Shown here one piece after another: positions 1 to 7,160 of a stretch of DNA of 8,797 bases. The translations under genes were made by a program, and so were the position numbers. The stretch comes from an archaeon (lineage in GTDB: Archaea > Iainarchaeota > Iainarchaeia > Iainarchaeales > Iainarchaeaceae): assembly GCA_024653865.1 (NCBI GenBank), contig JANLHD010000117.1, positions 1 through 8,797 of the forward strand, in the 5' to 3' direction. The notes below the pieces were generated by a model. It worked only from the letters and a program-made list of their open reading frames with translations, made no database searches and had not been told where the DNA came from. The stretch's first letter is position 1; each line of letters begins with the position of its first letter.

Positions 1-355
1 CACCATGAAGAGCATTGATGCCATGAGCGGCGGGGAAAAGAGCCTCACAGCACTCGCTTTTCTCTTTGCAATCCAGAGTTTCGAGCCCGCGCCGTTCTAC
101 ATTTTCGACGAGGTTGATGCCGCGCTCGACAAGGAGAATTCCATAAAGGTCGGGAGAATGATTAAGGGCCAGGCGGGCCTTAGCCAGTTCATTTCAATTT
201 CACATAATGATTCGGTGATAAACCAGGCGGACCAAATAATCGGGGTTGCGCTAAACAAGCAGAAGAGCTCGGTGATTGGCCTGCGGCTCAAGAAGGGCGA
301 TGCGCACATTTCGGTGACGGCGCAAGCGCCGGAAGAGGAAGAGGCATCCGAGTAA
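1..355 (+). CDS. smc: SMC chromosome-segregation ATPase, C-terminal head (5'-partial)
   Basis: This is the C-terminal end of a structural-maintenance-of-chromosomes protein, which forms DNA-entrapping dimers that use ATP to organise and segregate chromosomes. Counting from the Met at base 5, the ABC signature is MSGGEKS (residues 7-13). Walker B is FYIFDE (31-36) with catalytic Glu36, the D-loop is ALD (40-42) and the H-loop is SHND with His67. Together these are the second half of the ATPase head. A short acidic tail (EEEEASE) closes the protein. The reading frame is open to the left edge and the signature motif is only a few residues in, so the Met at base 5 is internal. The N-terminal Walker A half, coiled-coil arms and hinge lie outside the window. 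A Rad50-like protein is less likely because the Walker B/D-loop text is very close to SMC. The gene ends about 55 bp before the pyrophosphatase gene. Confidence 0.93.
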   Translation, partial: TMKSIDAMSGGEKSLTALAFLFAIQSFEPAPFYIFDEVDAALDKENSIKVGRMIKGQAGLSQFISISHNDSVINQADQIIGVALNKQKSSVIGLRLKKGDAHISVTAQAPEEEEASE

Positions 356-378
356 AACATTTTAAAGGCTTTGCAATC

Positions 379-387
379 TTTATATTT
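379..387 (+). promoter_or_regulatory. TATA box of the pyrophosphatase gene
   Basis: TTTATATTT matches the archaeal TATA (box A) pattern. Its centre is about 26-27 bp before the GTG at 410, which places the transcription start on or next to that codon and suggests a leaderless mRNA. A second, weaker AT-rich element (TTTTAAAG, about 360-367) lies upstream. Assignment is by spacing and composition only. Confidence 0.55.
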
Positions 388-409
388 GACCTTAATTAAG
401 GCAAATTGC

Positions 410-2410
410 GTGGTTTTTTTGGTTCTTGGAACGATTCTTGTTGTTGGCCTCTTGGGCCTTGCATTTGCTGGCTATAACCTTGTTTCCATAGAAAAAAAAG
501 GCACCGGAACGGACAGGATGCGCGAAATCAGCGGATACATCCGCGAAGGGGCTTTTGCGTTCCTCAAAAAGCAATACACTATTCTAGCGGTTTTTGTGGC
601 TGTGATGGCAATAGCGCTTATTGCATTAATCAACGCAAACACGGCAATCGCATATATTGCGGGTGCGGTTTGCAGCATCCTCGCGGGATTTTTGGGAATG
701 CACAGCGCAACCAAAGCCAATGTGAGGACGGCGCAGGCGGCAACGGTGAGCCTGCAGGAAGCACTGAGCGTTGGCTTCAAATCAGGTTCAATACTTAGCA
801 TGAGCGCGGCAGGACTTGGATTAATCGGGGTTAGCGTCATGTACTTTCTTTTCCAGGACATTAGCATCGTCGCGGGATTCGCGTTCGGTGCAAGCAGCGT
901 CGCGCTCTTCGCAAGGGTCGGCGGCGGAATTTACACAAAGGCGGCGGACGTTGGCGCAGACCTTGTGGGAAAAGTTGAATCGGGAATACCCGAGGACGAC
1001 CCGAGAAACCCGGCAGTGGTCGCGGACCTTGTGGGCGACAACGTGGGCGATGTTGCGGGAATGGGAGCCGACCTCTTTGAGAGTTACGTCGGAAGCATAA
1101 TTGCGGCAATGGCTATTGGAATAATTGTTTTCGAAGGAAATGCCATTTTGTTCCCGCTCGTGATTTCTGCAATTGGAATACTTGCGTCAATAATAGGCGC
1201 GTTCTTTGTGAAGGCAAAGGACGAATCCAAGATAACTTCGGCGCTCAATAACGGGCTTTTGGTTGCAAGCGGCGTTGTTCTAATAGCGGCTTATTTTGCG
1301 ACCACCGGCATGGGGCTATTGCCGCAAACCTTTGTGCTAGAAGGAGTAACATATTATGCGTTTGGAGTTTACGTTGCAATTGTTGCGGGGCTTGTTGCGG
1401 GAATTTTAATCGGCCTCACAACCGAGTATTATACTTCCGACCACTTCAAGCCGGTGAGGAGCCTTGCGGACGCTTCCCAATCAGGGGTTGCGACAAACAT
1501 TATAGAAGGCCTCGGGCTCGGGTACGGTTCGACCGCGGTGCCAATACTTTTAATTTGCGCAGCGACGCTTGTCGCATACCAATTCGCGGGGCTTTATGGA
1601 ATAGCAATTGCCGCGGTTGGAATGCTCTCGACCCTTGGAATTAGCCTTGCAATTGATGCATACGGGCCGGTGTCCGACAACGCTGGTGGAATCGCGGAAA
1701 TGGCCGGAATGGGGGCAAATATCCGCAAGCGCACGGACGCACTTGACAGCGCGGGAAACACCACGGCGGCAATCGGAAAGGGTTTCGCAATTGGTTCCGC
1801 CGCACTCACGGCCCTCGCGCTTTTCTCTGCTTTTGCACAGGCAATGGGAATTGATTCGATTAACATCATCAACCCTCTCACAATCGTTGGCTTGTTTATT
1901 GGTGCGGGAATAACATACGTGTTCTCGAGCCTCACAATGATGGCGGTCGGAAGGGCTGCTTTTGCAATGATTAATGAAGTGAGAAGGCAGTTCAAGGAGA
2001 TAAAGGGCCTGATGCAGGGCAAGGCAAAGGCTGATTATGCAAAGTGCGTCGAAATATCCACGAACGGGGCACTAAAAGAGATGATTGTTCCGGGGGTGCT
2101 TGCAATTGCGGCGCCTTTCCTTGTGGGAATTTTCCTGGGACCGCAGGCGCTCGGGGGGTTGCTTGCGGGTGCATTGATCACGGGGGTTTGCCTCGCAATT
2201 TCCATGGCGAATTCTGGCGGAGCCTGGGACAATGCAAAGAAGTACATTGAGGCGGGGGCTTACGGCGGAAAGGGAAGCGCAACGCACAAGGCGGCGGTTG
2301 TCGGCGACACTGTTGGCGACCCGTTCAAGGACACTTCAGGCCCGAGCCTTAACATTCTCATAAAGCTAATGACCATCGTGTCACTCATTTTCGTGCCCTT
2401 GTTCCTCTAA
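410..2410 (+). CDS. hppA: K+-dependent membrane pyrophosphatase, probable Na+ pump
   Basis: This integral membrane pyrophosphatase couples hydrolysis of PPi to phosphate with outward pumping of Na+ or H+. It is about 666 aa, within the family range, and hydrophobic throughout, as expected for the ~16-helix fold. Numbered from the GTG at 410, active-site motifs include [11 protein letters not shown] (about 180-190), [20 protein letters not shown] (about 195-214), DNAGGIAEM (about 423-431) and the C-terminal [21 protein letters not shown] (449-458) has Ala453 and Gly456, the pair typical of K+-dependent enzymes; K+-independent ones have Lys and Thr there. Glu224 in DLFESYVGS sits where the Thermotoga Na+-pumping enzyme has its membrane Glu, unlike the plant-type H+ pumps with GSYAES. 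Na+ transport is therefore the better guess, though some H+ and dual pumps share this Glu. An in-frame TTG at 371 would add 13 residues, but it lies upstream of the TATA box. The GTG gives a normal family N-terminus. Confidence 0.95.
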   Translation: MVFLVLGTILVVGLLGLAFAGYNLVSIEKKGTGTDRMREISGYIREGAFAFLKKQYTILAVFVAVMAIALIALINANTAIAYIAGAVCSILAGFLGMHSATKANVRTAQAATVSLQEALSVGFKSGSILSMSAAGLGLIGVSVMYFLFQDISIVAGFAFGASSVALFARVGGGIYTKAADVGADLVGKVESGIPEDDPRNPAVVADLVGDNVGDVAGMGADLFESYVGSIIAAMAIGIIVFEGNAILFPLVISAIGILASIIGAFFVKAKDESKITSALNNGLLVASGVVLIAAYFATTGMGLLPQTFVLEGVTYYAFGVYVAIVAGLVAGILIGLTTEYYTSDHFKPVRSLADASQSGVATNIIEGLGLGYGSTAVPILLICAATLVAYQFAGLYGIAIAAVGMLSTLGISLAIDAYGPVSDNAGGIAEMAGMGANIRKRTDALDSAGNTTAAIGKGFAIGSAALTALALFSAFAQAMGIDSINIINPLTIVGLFIGAGITYVFSSLTMMAVGRAAFAMINEVRRQFKEIKGLMQGKAKADYAKCVEISTNGALKEMIVPGVLAIAAPFLVGIFLGPQALGGLLAGALITGVCLAISMANSGGAWDNAKKYIEAGAYGGKGSATHKAAVVGDTVGDPFKDTSGPSLNILIKLMTIVSLIFVPLFL

Positions 2411-2429
2411 AAGCGAACATGGCAATAAG

Positions 2430-2437
2430 TTATTATT
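2430..2437 (+). promoter_or_regulatory. Possible TATA box of the glycosyltransferase gene
   Basis: TTATTATT lies centred about 26 bp before the ATG at 2460, the spacing expected for a leaderless archaeal transcript. No Shine-Dalgarno-like sequence precedes the ATG; the bases just before it are a T7 run (2451-2457). That run could also end the upstream pyrophosphatase mRNA. Co-transcription with the upstream gene (49 bp gap) is the alternative. Confidence 0.4.
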
Positions 2438-2459
2438 CATCGCAACGCTATTTTTTTGC

Positions 2460-3299
2460 ATGGATGCAAGCATTGCGGTGTTCATGCCCGCACGCAACGA
2501 GCACGAAACCATTGGCGAAAATTTGAGATTTTTGAAAGAGATGTTGCGGAGGGGAAAAATAAATCACGTTGCCCTTGTAATAGACGGAAGCGTTGATGGA
2601 ACAAGGGAAATTATTTTCCGCGAACTTGGTTTGAATTCTGAGGAAATAAAGAAGCTCACCGGCAAAAACAGGGGCACTATTTTGCACAACGGGTTTGTCA
2701 TTATCAACCATGCGCAACCCGAAGGGAAAGGCCGCAGCTTTATGGAGGCAATGTTCACGCTCAAGGGGAGAACAAACCACTTCAAGGACCCGAAATCGGC
2801 GGTGGTGAATATTGATGCGGATGCGCTGTATCTCAAAGAGGAACACATCACAAGGCTCGTGGAAGAAATGAGAAGAAAGGAAGTGCCGATGCTTCTTGGG
2901 GATCACCAGGAAAGAAATAGGAATGACCCCGCAAGATACGCCGGCAATGGACCTGGGTCGACCGGGTATAGGGCAATTGCTGGTAGGGCATTGGAACCGT
3001 TGTTCAAGATGGATGAAAAATGGGCGCACACTCTTCCGCCGCAATTCGGAATGGATTATGCGCTAAACCTCCTCATTTACCCAAAATCGATTGATGTGCC
3101 TTTATTGGTGCCAAGGTCCGGGATTGAACTCGGGCATCTTCCCTCGGGAAGACACCTGAGCGATAGTGAACAGGTAATGCAAAGACATGAGGCAAGAAAT
3201 CGGTTTGAAGGCGACCTCAGATTGGTTCATGAGAATGCTGCGTTCAGGGAGAGGAATGCACAAAGGCAAGGAAAAATACGGCACAAAAAAGTGCGCTAA
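2460..3299 (+). CDS. Family 2-like GT-A glycosyltransferase, substrate unknown
   Basis: This 279-aa protein has the GT-A nucleotide-sugar-binding fold and should transfer a sugar from an NDP-sugar to an unknown acceptor. The N-terminus AVFMPARNEHETI (6-18) matches the first beta strand of family 2 enzymes. VIDGSVDGT (40-48) corresponds to the usual DDGSTDGT loop, but the first Asp is replaced by Ile. GKGRSFMEA (89-97) matches the GKG loop. NIDADALYL (118-126) holds the metal-binding DXD (Asp119, Asp121). GYRAIAGRALEPLF (169-182) and FGMDYALN (196-203, Asp199 a candidate base) fit the acceptor region. There is no signal peptide or membrane span, so it is probably cytosolic. The C-terminus (about 240-279) is rich in Arg, Lys and His and could touch membrane lipid or nucleic acid; this is inference. 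The sequence is divergent and the substrate cannot be named. It meets the next gene tail to tail, with 7 bp between the stop codons. Confidence 0.82.
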   Translation: MDASIAVFMPARNEHETIGENLRFLKEMLRRGKINHVALVIDGSVDGTREIIFRELGLNSEEIKKLTGKNRGTILHNGFVIINHAQPEGKGRSFMEAMFTLKGRTNHFKDPKSAVVNIDADALYLKEEHITRLVEEMRRKEVPMLLGDHQERNRNDPARYAGNGPGSTGYRAIAGRALEPLFKMDEKWAHTLPPQFGMDYALNLLIYPKSIDVPLLVPRSGIELGHLPSGRHLSDSEQVMQRHEARNRFEGDLRLVHENAAFRERNAQRQGKIRHKKVR

Positions 3300-3305
3300 A
3301 AAAAA
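3298..3305 (-). terminator. Oligo-T terminator of the Lon-like protease gene
   Basis: A run of eight A on the plus strand is read as T8 on the minus strand. It starts one base after the TGA of the protease gene. Oligo-T tracts without a hairpin are typical archaeal intrinsic terminators. The run overlaps the stop codon of the convergent glycosyltransferase gene. Confidence 0.5.
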
Positions 3306-3306
3306 G

Positions 3307-5727
3307 TCACTCTTTCTTTTTCTTCGGCCACTTTTTTTCTTCCTTCGGGGCTTTGGGCTTGAACGCAACGGGAAGCAACCCCTTTTTTCCCACTTCGTCC
3401 AAATCGACTTTCTCGAGGCTCTTTTTCTGCGAAGCGATTTTCTCGGATTCTTTTTCAAGCCCGGCCTTCAAATTTCCGATTGCATCAATGTACTCACGCG
3501 ACTTCCTCTCGAATTCCTCGGAGGAAATGTCGCCGTCCTTCAGGTGCCTTTTGAGTTCCTTCAATCTCTGGTTGTAGGCAAGTATTTCCGATGAGAATGA
3601 ATCAAGCGCTAGAATGTGCGATGCCCTCATGGAGCGCTCGGCCTCGAGAAACATCACTTCGGAAGCATAACTCTCCTTTAGTTTCGCGTGCTCCTGCGCA
3701 CCAATGTCTCCCACGAGCAATTTCTTATCCGCCTCGCGCACCTTTTGCCTTAGGATTTCAAGCTCGCGCGAAATCGAAACAATCCTGCTCCCAGAAGTGT
3801 GCATCGCGCCCACCAAAAGAAGGAGCAATACAAGTGCAAGGGCTATGGAAAACAAAAAGCCTCCGGCGAGCAAAAACCCGTCCCCTTCCGAAACCTGCAT
3901 GGTTTCTATTGCCTGAGTGAAGGGAACCTGGTCCTCGACCTCGGGAAGTTCAGAGTAAAGCGACACAATCGAGGAGGACGCATCGAAGATTTCCTCTGAG
4001 AGGTAAACAAGGCTTATTCCGCTTCGCAAATTGCCCGAAGCGCTTACCTCCAGATCATTTTCCAAATAATAATCCGCGGACTCCAAAAAATACCGCGCGT
4101 GGTCGAGATATAACACCGACCAGGCAACTTTGGTTTGGGAATCGCCTATCTTTTTTTCCATTGCCCCTATTTTTTGCGAGAGCAATTCGCGCAATTCCTC
4201 GTTCCCCTTATCGCCCGTAACAAGCTCGGCTTCAATAAGCGCCTTTGCGGAGGCGGCATCTAGCCATGAGGCCTCGAACCATGAGCGCTCCTTTGCCCTT
4301 ATTGCTGAATCAATGCGCCTTTGTATGTCCTCTCTCCCATCCTCTTCGTTAGTGATTTCAACAAGGGTGTTTTGGGCACTCGTGATGTCGGAATCCATCT
4401 CTTCCGAGAATGCGTCGGACGGCGCCGCCCTTCCCGTGGATTCGAGCGAGAGGTTGTAGAAGTCCTTGGAAACATCAAGCCATGAGACCGCAAATGCGTA
4501 ATCGGAGAGCCTCTCAAAGCTCAGGGCGAGTTCGTCCTCTTCGGAGCCATCAACTACTATCACCTGTTCGGAGACGAGAATTTCCACCGTGTCCTTTGCA
4601 TAAATGAACCTTTGCTGCGAGGATGCGAACCACTCCGCGCCCTCCTTCGGGATGTTTCCGCCAAGCTGGGATTCGAACGTGTTTATTTCGCGCTGGAGTT
4701 CGAGGATTTTCAGGTCGAGTGCCGAAGAATTGCGCTCAAGCACCGCGGGGTTCGAGGAAATTTCCTTCACCATGATCGCATTCACCCTTGCGAGGAACGC
4801 GAAGTTGGCGGCGGAGTAGAGGTAATTCTGCTCGTTCAAAATTTCCGCGCGCGAGAGGGTTTGCTCCGCATCATTTAGGACCTGCAAAAGGAACTGCACG
4901 GCCTGTGGGTCCTCGAGCAGGGATGAGGAAAGGGAATTTCTCGCCTCACCCGTGATTTGCTTGGTTTCTGCTATGTAATTGGTCGTCATTATTTTGAAAG
5001 AGCCCAAGTTGGACGCGACACCGATTTTTTTTGGGACGAAGTCTGGAATTGATTGCGCCGCAGTGGTGTTGACATCTATTGCCTCAATGTCGGAAAAGGC
5101 GAGCGAAACCGCGTCCTCAATTGTCTCGACTTCGGCAACCTTCATGCCCCAGGTAGCGGGGGCGTACTCGAGCAGGTTCACGCTCTTGACCGAGTCGTCC
5201 AATTTTACCGTCTGCACCGCTTCTCCTCGGGGAATCAAAAAAAGTTTCACTCCCGATGCGGCGGCCTCCCTTGATTTTTCAAAAACCCCGCCAACAGGGC
5301 CGACAGAGCCATCCTCGCGAATTGTCCCCGTCATGCTAACGGTTTGGGGGAGCTTCCTGTCGGTTAGCATTGAAATCGTGAGAAGCGCCATGGATGCGCC
5401 GGCGCTCGGGCCTTCGACAACCGAGGCGGGGGAATTTATTGTGAACTTGTAATCGTAATTTTTGTATGGTTTGTAAAAACTTCCCGCAACCTCGACCGCG
5501 GATTTTTCGGCGTTCTGTGTCGTGGTTCCCACAAGCGGGGTCACCGCGGACCAAATCCTGCCCGAGCCCTGCTCGATTTCAAGTTCGAGGGTTGCTGTGA
5601 GGCCTTTTCCGTCGGTTGTGACCGCAAAAATTTTCATTTCCCCCTCGCTTAAAACCGCCATGGAGAATGCGGATTGGAGGAGCAGAAAAGCCAGCAAAAG
5701 TACGGAATAAATTTTTTTCAAAGCCAA
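3307..5727 (-). CDS. Membrane-anchored Lon-like (S16) serine protease without ATPase
   Basis: This protein of about 806 aa joins a secreted Lon-type protease domain to a membrane anchor and a cytoplasmic coiled coil. Residues 4-23 form a signal peptide (basic KK, then a hydrophobic stretch). The protease domain spans about 28-215. VEGPSAGAS carries nucleophile Ser108, and GPVGGVFEKSREAA carries Lys151. The 43-residue spacing equals that of the E. coli Lon dyad (Ser679/Lys722). No Walker A or B motif is present, so this is not AAA+ Lon. A mostly helical, charged region follows (about 220-610), then one membrane span (about 617-641), a coiled coil (about 648-775) and a Lys-rich tail. The predicted topology puts the protease outside and the coiled coil inside. 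It resembles the archaeal predicted serine proteases grouped in COG1750; its targets are unknown. The start is TTG. A second TTG six bases downstream (5721) lies 9 nt from a GAGGG ribosome-binding site and would give MKKIYSV, so it may be the true start. Confidence 0.85.
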   Translation of the reverse strand: MALKKIYSVLLLAFLLLQSAFSMAVLSEGEMKIFAVTTDGKGLTATLELEIEQGSGRIWSAVTPLVGTTTQNAEKSAVEVAGSFYKPYKNYDYKFTINSPASVVEGPSAGASMALLTISMLTDRKLPQTVSMTGTIREDGSVGPVGGVFEKSREAAASGVKLFLIPRGEAVQTVKLDDSVKSVNLLEYAPATWGMKVAEVETIEDAVSLAFSDIEAIDVNTTAAQSIPDFVPKKIGVASNLGSFKIMTTNYIAETKQITGEARNSLSSSLLEDPQAVQFLLQVLNDAEQTLSRAEILNEQNYLYSAANFAFLARVNAIMVKEISSNPAVLERNSSALDLKILELQREINTFESQLGGNIPKEGAEWFASSQQRFIYAKDTVEILVSEQVIVVDGSEEDELALSFERLSDYAFAVSWLDVSKDFYNLSLESTGRAAPSDAFSEEMDSDITSAQNTLVEITNEEDGREDIQRRIDSAIRAKERSWFEASWLDAASAKALIEAELVTGDKGNEELRELLSQKIGAMEKKIGDSQTKVAWSVLYLDHARYFLESADYYLENDLEVSASGNLRSGISLVYLSEEIFDASSSIVSLYSELPEVEDQVPFTQAIETMQVSEGDGFLLAGGFLFSIALALVLLLLLVGAMHTSGSRIVSISRELEILRQKVREADKKLLVGDIGAQEHAKLKESYASEVMFLEAERSMRASHILALDSFSSEILAYNQRLKELKRHLKDGDISSEEFERKSREYIDAIGNLKAGLEKESEKIASQKKSLEKVDLDEVGKKGLLPVAFKPKAPKEEKKWPKKKKE
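3311..3345 (+). terminator. T-rich terminator region after the glycosyltransferase gene
   Basis: Several T runs, including T7 at 3332-3338, follow the stop of the plus-strand gene within about 40 bp and could end its transcript. They are also the antisense of the Lys-rich C-terminal codons of the convergent protease, so the T richness may simply reflect coding. Confidence 0.35.
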
Positions 5728-5730
5728 AAA

Positions 5731-5735
5731 CCCTC
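5731..5735 (-). promoter_or_regulatory. Ribosome-binding site GAGGG for the protease gene
   Basis: Read on the minus strand, GAGGG precedes the TTG at 5727 by 3 nt and the TTG at 5721 by 9 nt. Archaeal Shine-Dalgarno spacing is usually about 5-9 nt, so this site favours the inner TTG. Confidence 0.5.
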
Positions 5736-5769
5736 TTGGGCGCCTATAGGAAATAGTGGGTTTTATTTG

Positions 5770-5778
5770 TTTAAATAT
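5770..5778 (-). promoter_or_regulatory. TATA box of the Lon-like protease gene
   Basis: On the minus strand the sequence ATATTTAAA is a good archaeal TATA box. A start about 26 bp downstream falls near 5747 and leaves a leader of about 20 nt that contains the GAGGG site. The protease would therefore be transcribed separately from the ribosomal operon upstream. Confidence 0.55.
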
Positions 5779-5827
5779 GTTTGTTTGAGGAAAGGAAAAA
5801 GGCTTTCAAAATGAAAAATTGTGAAAT

Positions 5828-5854
5828 AAAAAAAATTGGAAAAAAAGAAAAAAA
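5828..5854 (-). terminator. Oligo-T terminator of the ribosomal stalk operon
   Basis: On the minus strand, two T7 runs separated by one C are followed by a T8 run, starting about 20 nt after the P1 stop. Serial T-tracts without a strong hairpin fit archaeal intrinsic termination. They separate the operon from the protease promoter. The rest of the gap (about 5728-5875) holds only that promoter and the ribosome-binding site. Confidence 0.65.
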
Positions 5855-5875
5855 GTTTGGATAGATTTGGCGTAT

Positions 5876-6184
5876 CTACCCAAAGAGGCTTCCGAGTCCT
5901 TCGGCGGCTTCCTCTTCGCTTTTGCCTTTGTCCTCGACTTCCTCTTCCTTTGCTGCTGCCTTAGCTCCGCCTTGCGCTGCCGAAGGTGCGGCTGCCACTG
6001 GTGCAGCCACGGCGGCCTTTGCGATTGCGTCCTCAATGTTTACTTCCTTGAGTGAAGCAACCAAGGCCTTTACCCTGGCATCATCAACGTGCACGCCTGC
6101 GGCCGTCAAGACCTTTTTAACGGCGTCCGCGCTGATTTCCTGCTTTGCGGAGTGAAGAAGCATTGCTGCATAGACATATTCCAT
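5876..6184 (-). CDS. rpl12: Ribosomal stalk protein P1 (archaeal L12)
   Basis: This 102-aa acidic stalk protein binds as dimers to uL10 on the large subunit and recruits translational GTPases (aEF1A, aEF2, aIF5B). The N-terminal dimerisation and uL10-binding domain begins [18 protein letters not shown] (1-18) and runs to about residue 58. An Ala-rich hinge (about 59-80, with [15 protein letters not shown]) follows, then a Glu/Lys-rich segment and the conserved tail GLGSLFG, the GTPase-binding motif (usually GLGALFG). The frame stays open 141 nt further upstream, but that stretch lies inside the uL10 gene and encodes no family sequence. The ATG at 6184 has a GAGGTG site 6 nt before it, which settles the start. 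It is the last gene of the operon, 34 nt after uL10. Confidence 0.96.
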   Translation of the reverse strand: MEYVYAAMLLHSAKQEISADAVKKVLTAAGVHVDDARVKALVASLKEVNIEDAIAKAAVAAPVAAAPSAAQGGAKAAAKEEEVEDKGKSEEEAAEGLGSLFG

Positions 6185-6190
6185 GATTTT

Positions 6191-6196
6191 CACCTC
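6191..6196 (-). promoter_or_regulatory. Strong Shine-Dalgarno site of P1
   Basis: GAGGTG on the minus strand lies 6 nt before the ATG at 6184. It is the best ribosome-binding site in the window. This is reasonable because P1 is needed in several copies per ribosome while the other operon proteins are needed once. The site rules out the longer upstream frame. Confidence 0.75.
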
Positions 6197-6218
6197 TTCA
6201 ACTCGTAAAAATAAATTT

Positions 6219-7160
6219 TTACGCATCCCCCTTAGTATCTTCGGCTTTGCCGGAATCCCCGCCTTTGCCTTCCTCTTGGGCACTTTCTGCGGGTTCTTTC
6301 TTTTCTTCCGCTGCCTTTGGCGCATCTTTGACCATGCCCTTTAGTGCGCCGGCCTGTGCGTTTGCCTTGGCGAGCAAATCGCCCACGGTTGCGGAAGTCA
6401 TTATGTTCGCCTCCATTGCAACGGCCTTTGAGTCGTTGAATGCCTTGGCGAGCAAAAGCTCTGTTGTTTCGGTTGTAAATATGCGTGAATTGAACGCGAG
6501 GTTGAATGCATTCCTGTGCGCGTTTGCAAAGTTCGCGAAAACCATGTCGGAATCAATATCAAGGACATCTGCGTGGTAAACCTGGCCGTCCTCGATGCAG
6601 GCAACGAGTTTCATGCCCACCTTGAAGGGCTTGATGTTTAGCTTTGAGAGGGTTCCTGCAACGGCCGGGCTTATGGCTTCCCCCGCCTTTGTGACAACCT
6701 TGTCCTGCAGAATTGCAATGGTTGAGCCCTGGACCGCAACCTTTAGCCCTGCACCCTTGAGATCGCTTAGTGCCGGACCGGGAGGAAGGCCGGTGTCGCC
6801 CGCGGGCACGGAGATGTCCTCAATTGCTATTGCCCCCGCGGATGCCGCCACTTTTCCCTTGTTCTTTTTGAGAAATGCAAACAATTCAAACGGGTTCAAT
6901 TCCGTGTAAATGACGGCGCAGTTTTCTTTAGCATAACCCGCGAGTTCCTTTGCCTTTTCCGACTCCTCAAGTGATTTGCGAAGCACCCTTGCCTTTGTGA
7001 CCCTGATTGCGGAGTTCGAGTGGAGCCTCTTTCTAATTACCTGAAAGAGGTTTGACGGAAACATGTTTATGTCGGCGATCGCAACTACGGGGTATTTTTT
7101 TGCGAAGCCCTTTAATTCGGCGAGCTGCCCCTCTTTCCATGGGCGGGTGTGGCTGGTCAT
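6219..7160 (-). CDS. rplP0: Ribosomal protein uL10 (P0), stalk base
   Basis: This 313-aa uL10 anchors the stalk to 23S rRNA and carries the P1 dimers on its C-terminal spine helices. Family text is clear: RPWKEGQL (6-13), the rRNA-binding domain (about 1-105), then the archaeal/eukaryotic inserted domain II, opening [22 protein letters not shown] (108-129 region), with the [10 protein letters not shown] return strand (176-185). The helical P1-binding spine is about 205-277. The C-terminus (about 279-313) is a charged Lys/Glu/Gly/Asp linker that ends KAEDTKGDA. The GLGALFG-type tail usual in archaeal P0 is missing. The stop is intact and no frame downstream encodes the motif. The ATG overlaps the uL1 stop by 4 nt (ATGA), indicating translational coupling. 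A short T5-containing gap separates it from P1. Confidence 0.95.
   Translation of the reverse strand: MTSHTRPWKEGQLAELKGFAKKYPVVAIADINMFPSNLFQVIRKRLHSNSAIRVTKARVLRKSLEESEKAKELAGYAKENCAVIYTELNPFELFAFLKKNKGKVAASAGAIAIEDISVPAGDTGLPPGPALSDLKGAGLKVAVQGSTIAILQDKVVTKAGEAISPAVAGTLSKLNIKPFKVGMKLVACIEDGQVYHADVLDIDSDMVFANFANAHRNAFNLAFNSRIFTTETTELLLAKAFNDSKAVAMEANIMTSATVGDLLAKANAQAGALKGMVKDAPKAAEEKKEPAESAQEEGKGGDSGKAEDTKGDA

Noticed and set aside
391..400. Palindrome CTTAATTAAG between the TATA box and the pyrophosphatase start
   Set aside because: It is a short AT-only palindrome, likely by chance in AT-rich promoter DNA, and no second copy was seen near the other promoters.
371..409. In-frame TTG codons (371, 386) as start of the pyrophosphatase
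   Set aside because: They lie before or inside the TATA box; the GTG at 410 fits both promoter spacing and family N-termini better.
1594..2022. Long antisense open frame within the pyrophosphatase gene
   Set aside because: It has no recognisable domain and no promoter or ribosome-binding site. It mirrors the codon bias of the real gene.
2448..3044. 198-codon antisense frame opposite the glycosyltransferase
   Set aside because: The plus-strand frame has clear GT-A motifs, and the antisense translation shows no family features.
3307..5727. Lon-like gene as a truncated AAA+ Lon (lost ATPase)
   Set aside because: A signal peptide directly precedes the protease domain and a long helical, membrane and coiled-coil region follows it. 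This is a different, complete architecture.
6185..6325. Upstream extension of the P1 frame by 47 codons
   Set aside because: It lies within the uL10 coding region. The ATG at 6184 has a strong GAGGTG site, and the family N-terminus begins exactly there.
6219..6330. Frameshift as the cause of the missing GLGxLFG tail in uL10
   Set aside because: Reading the bases around and after the stop in the other frames gave no such motif, so a single indel would not restore it.
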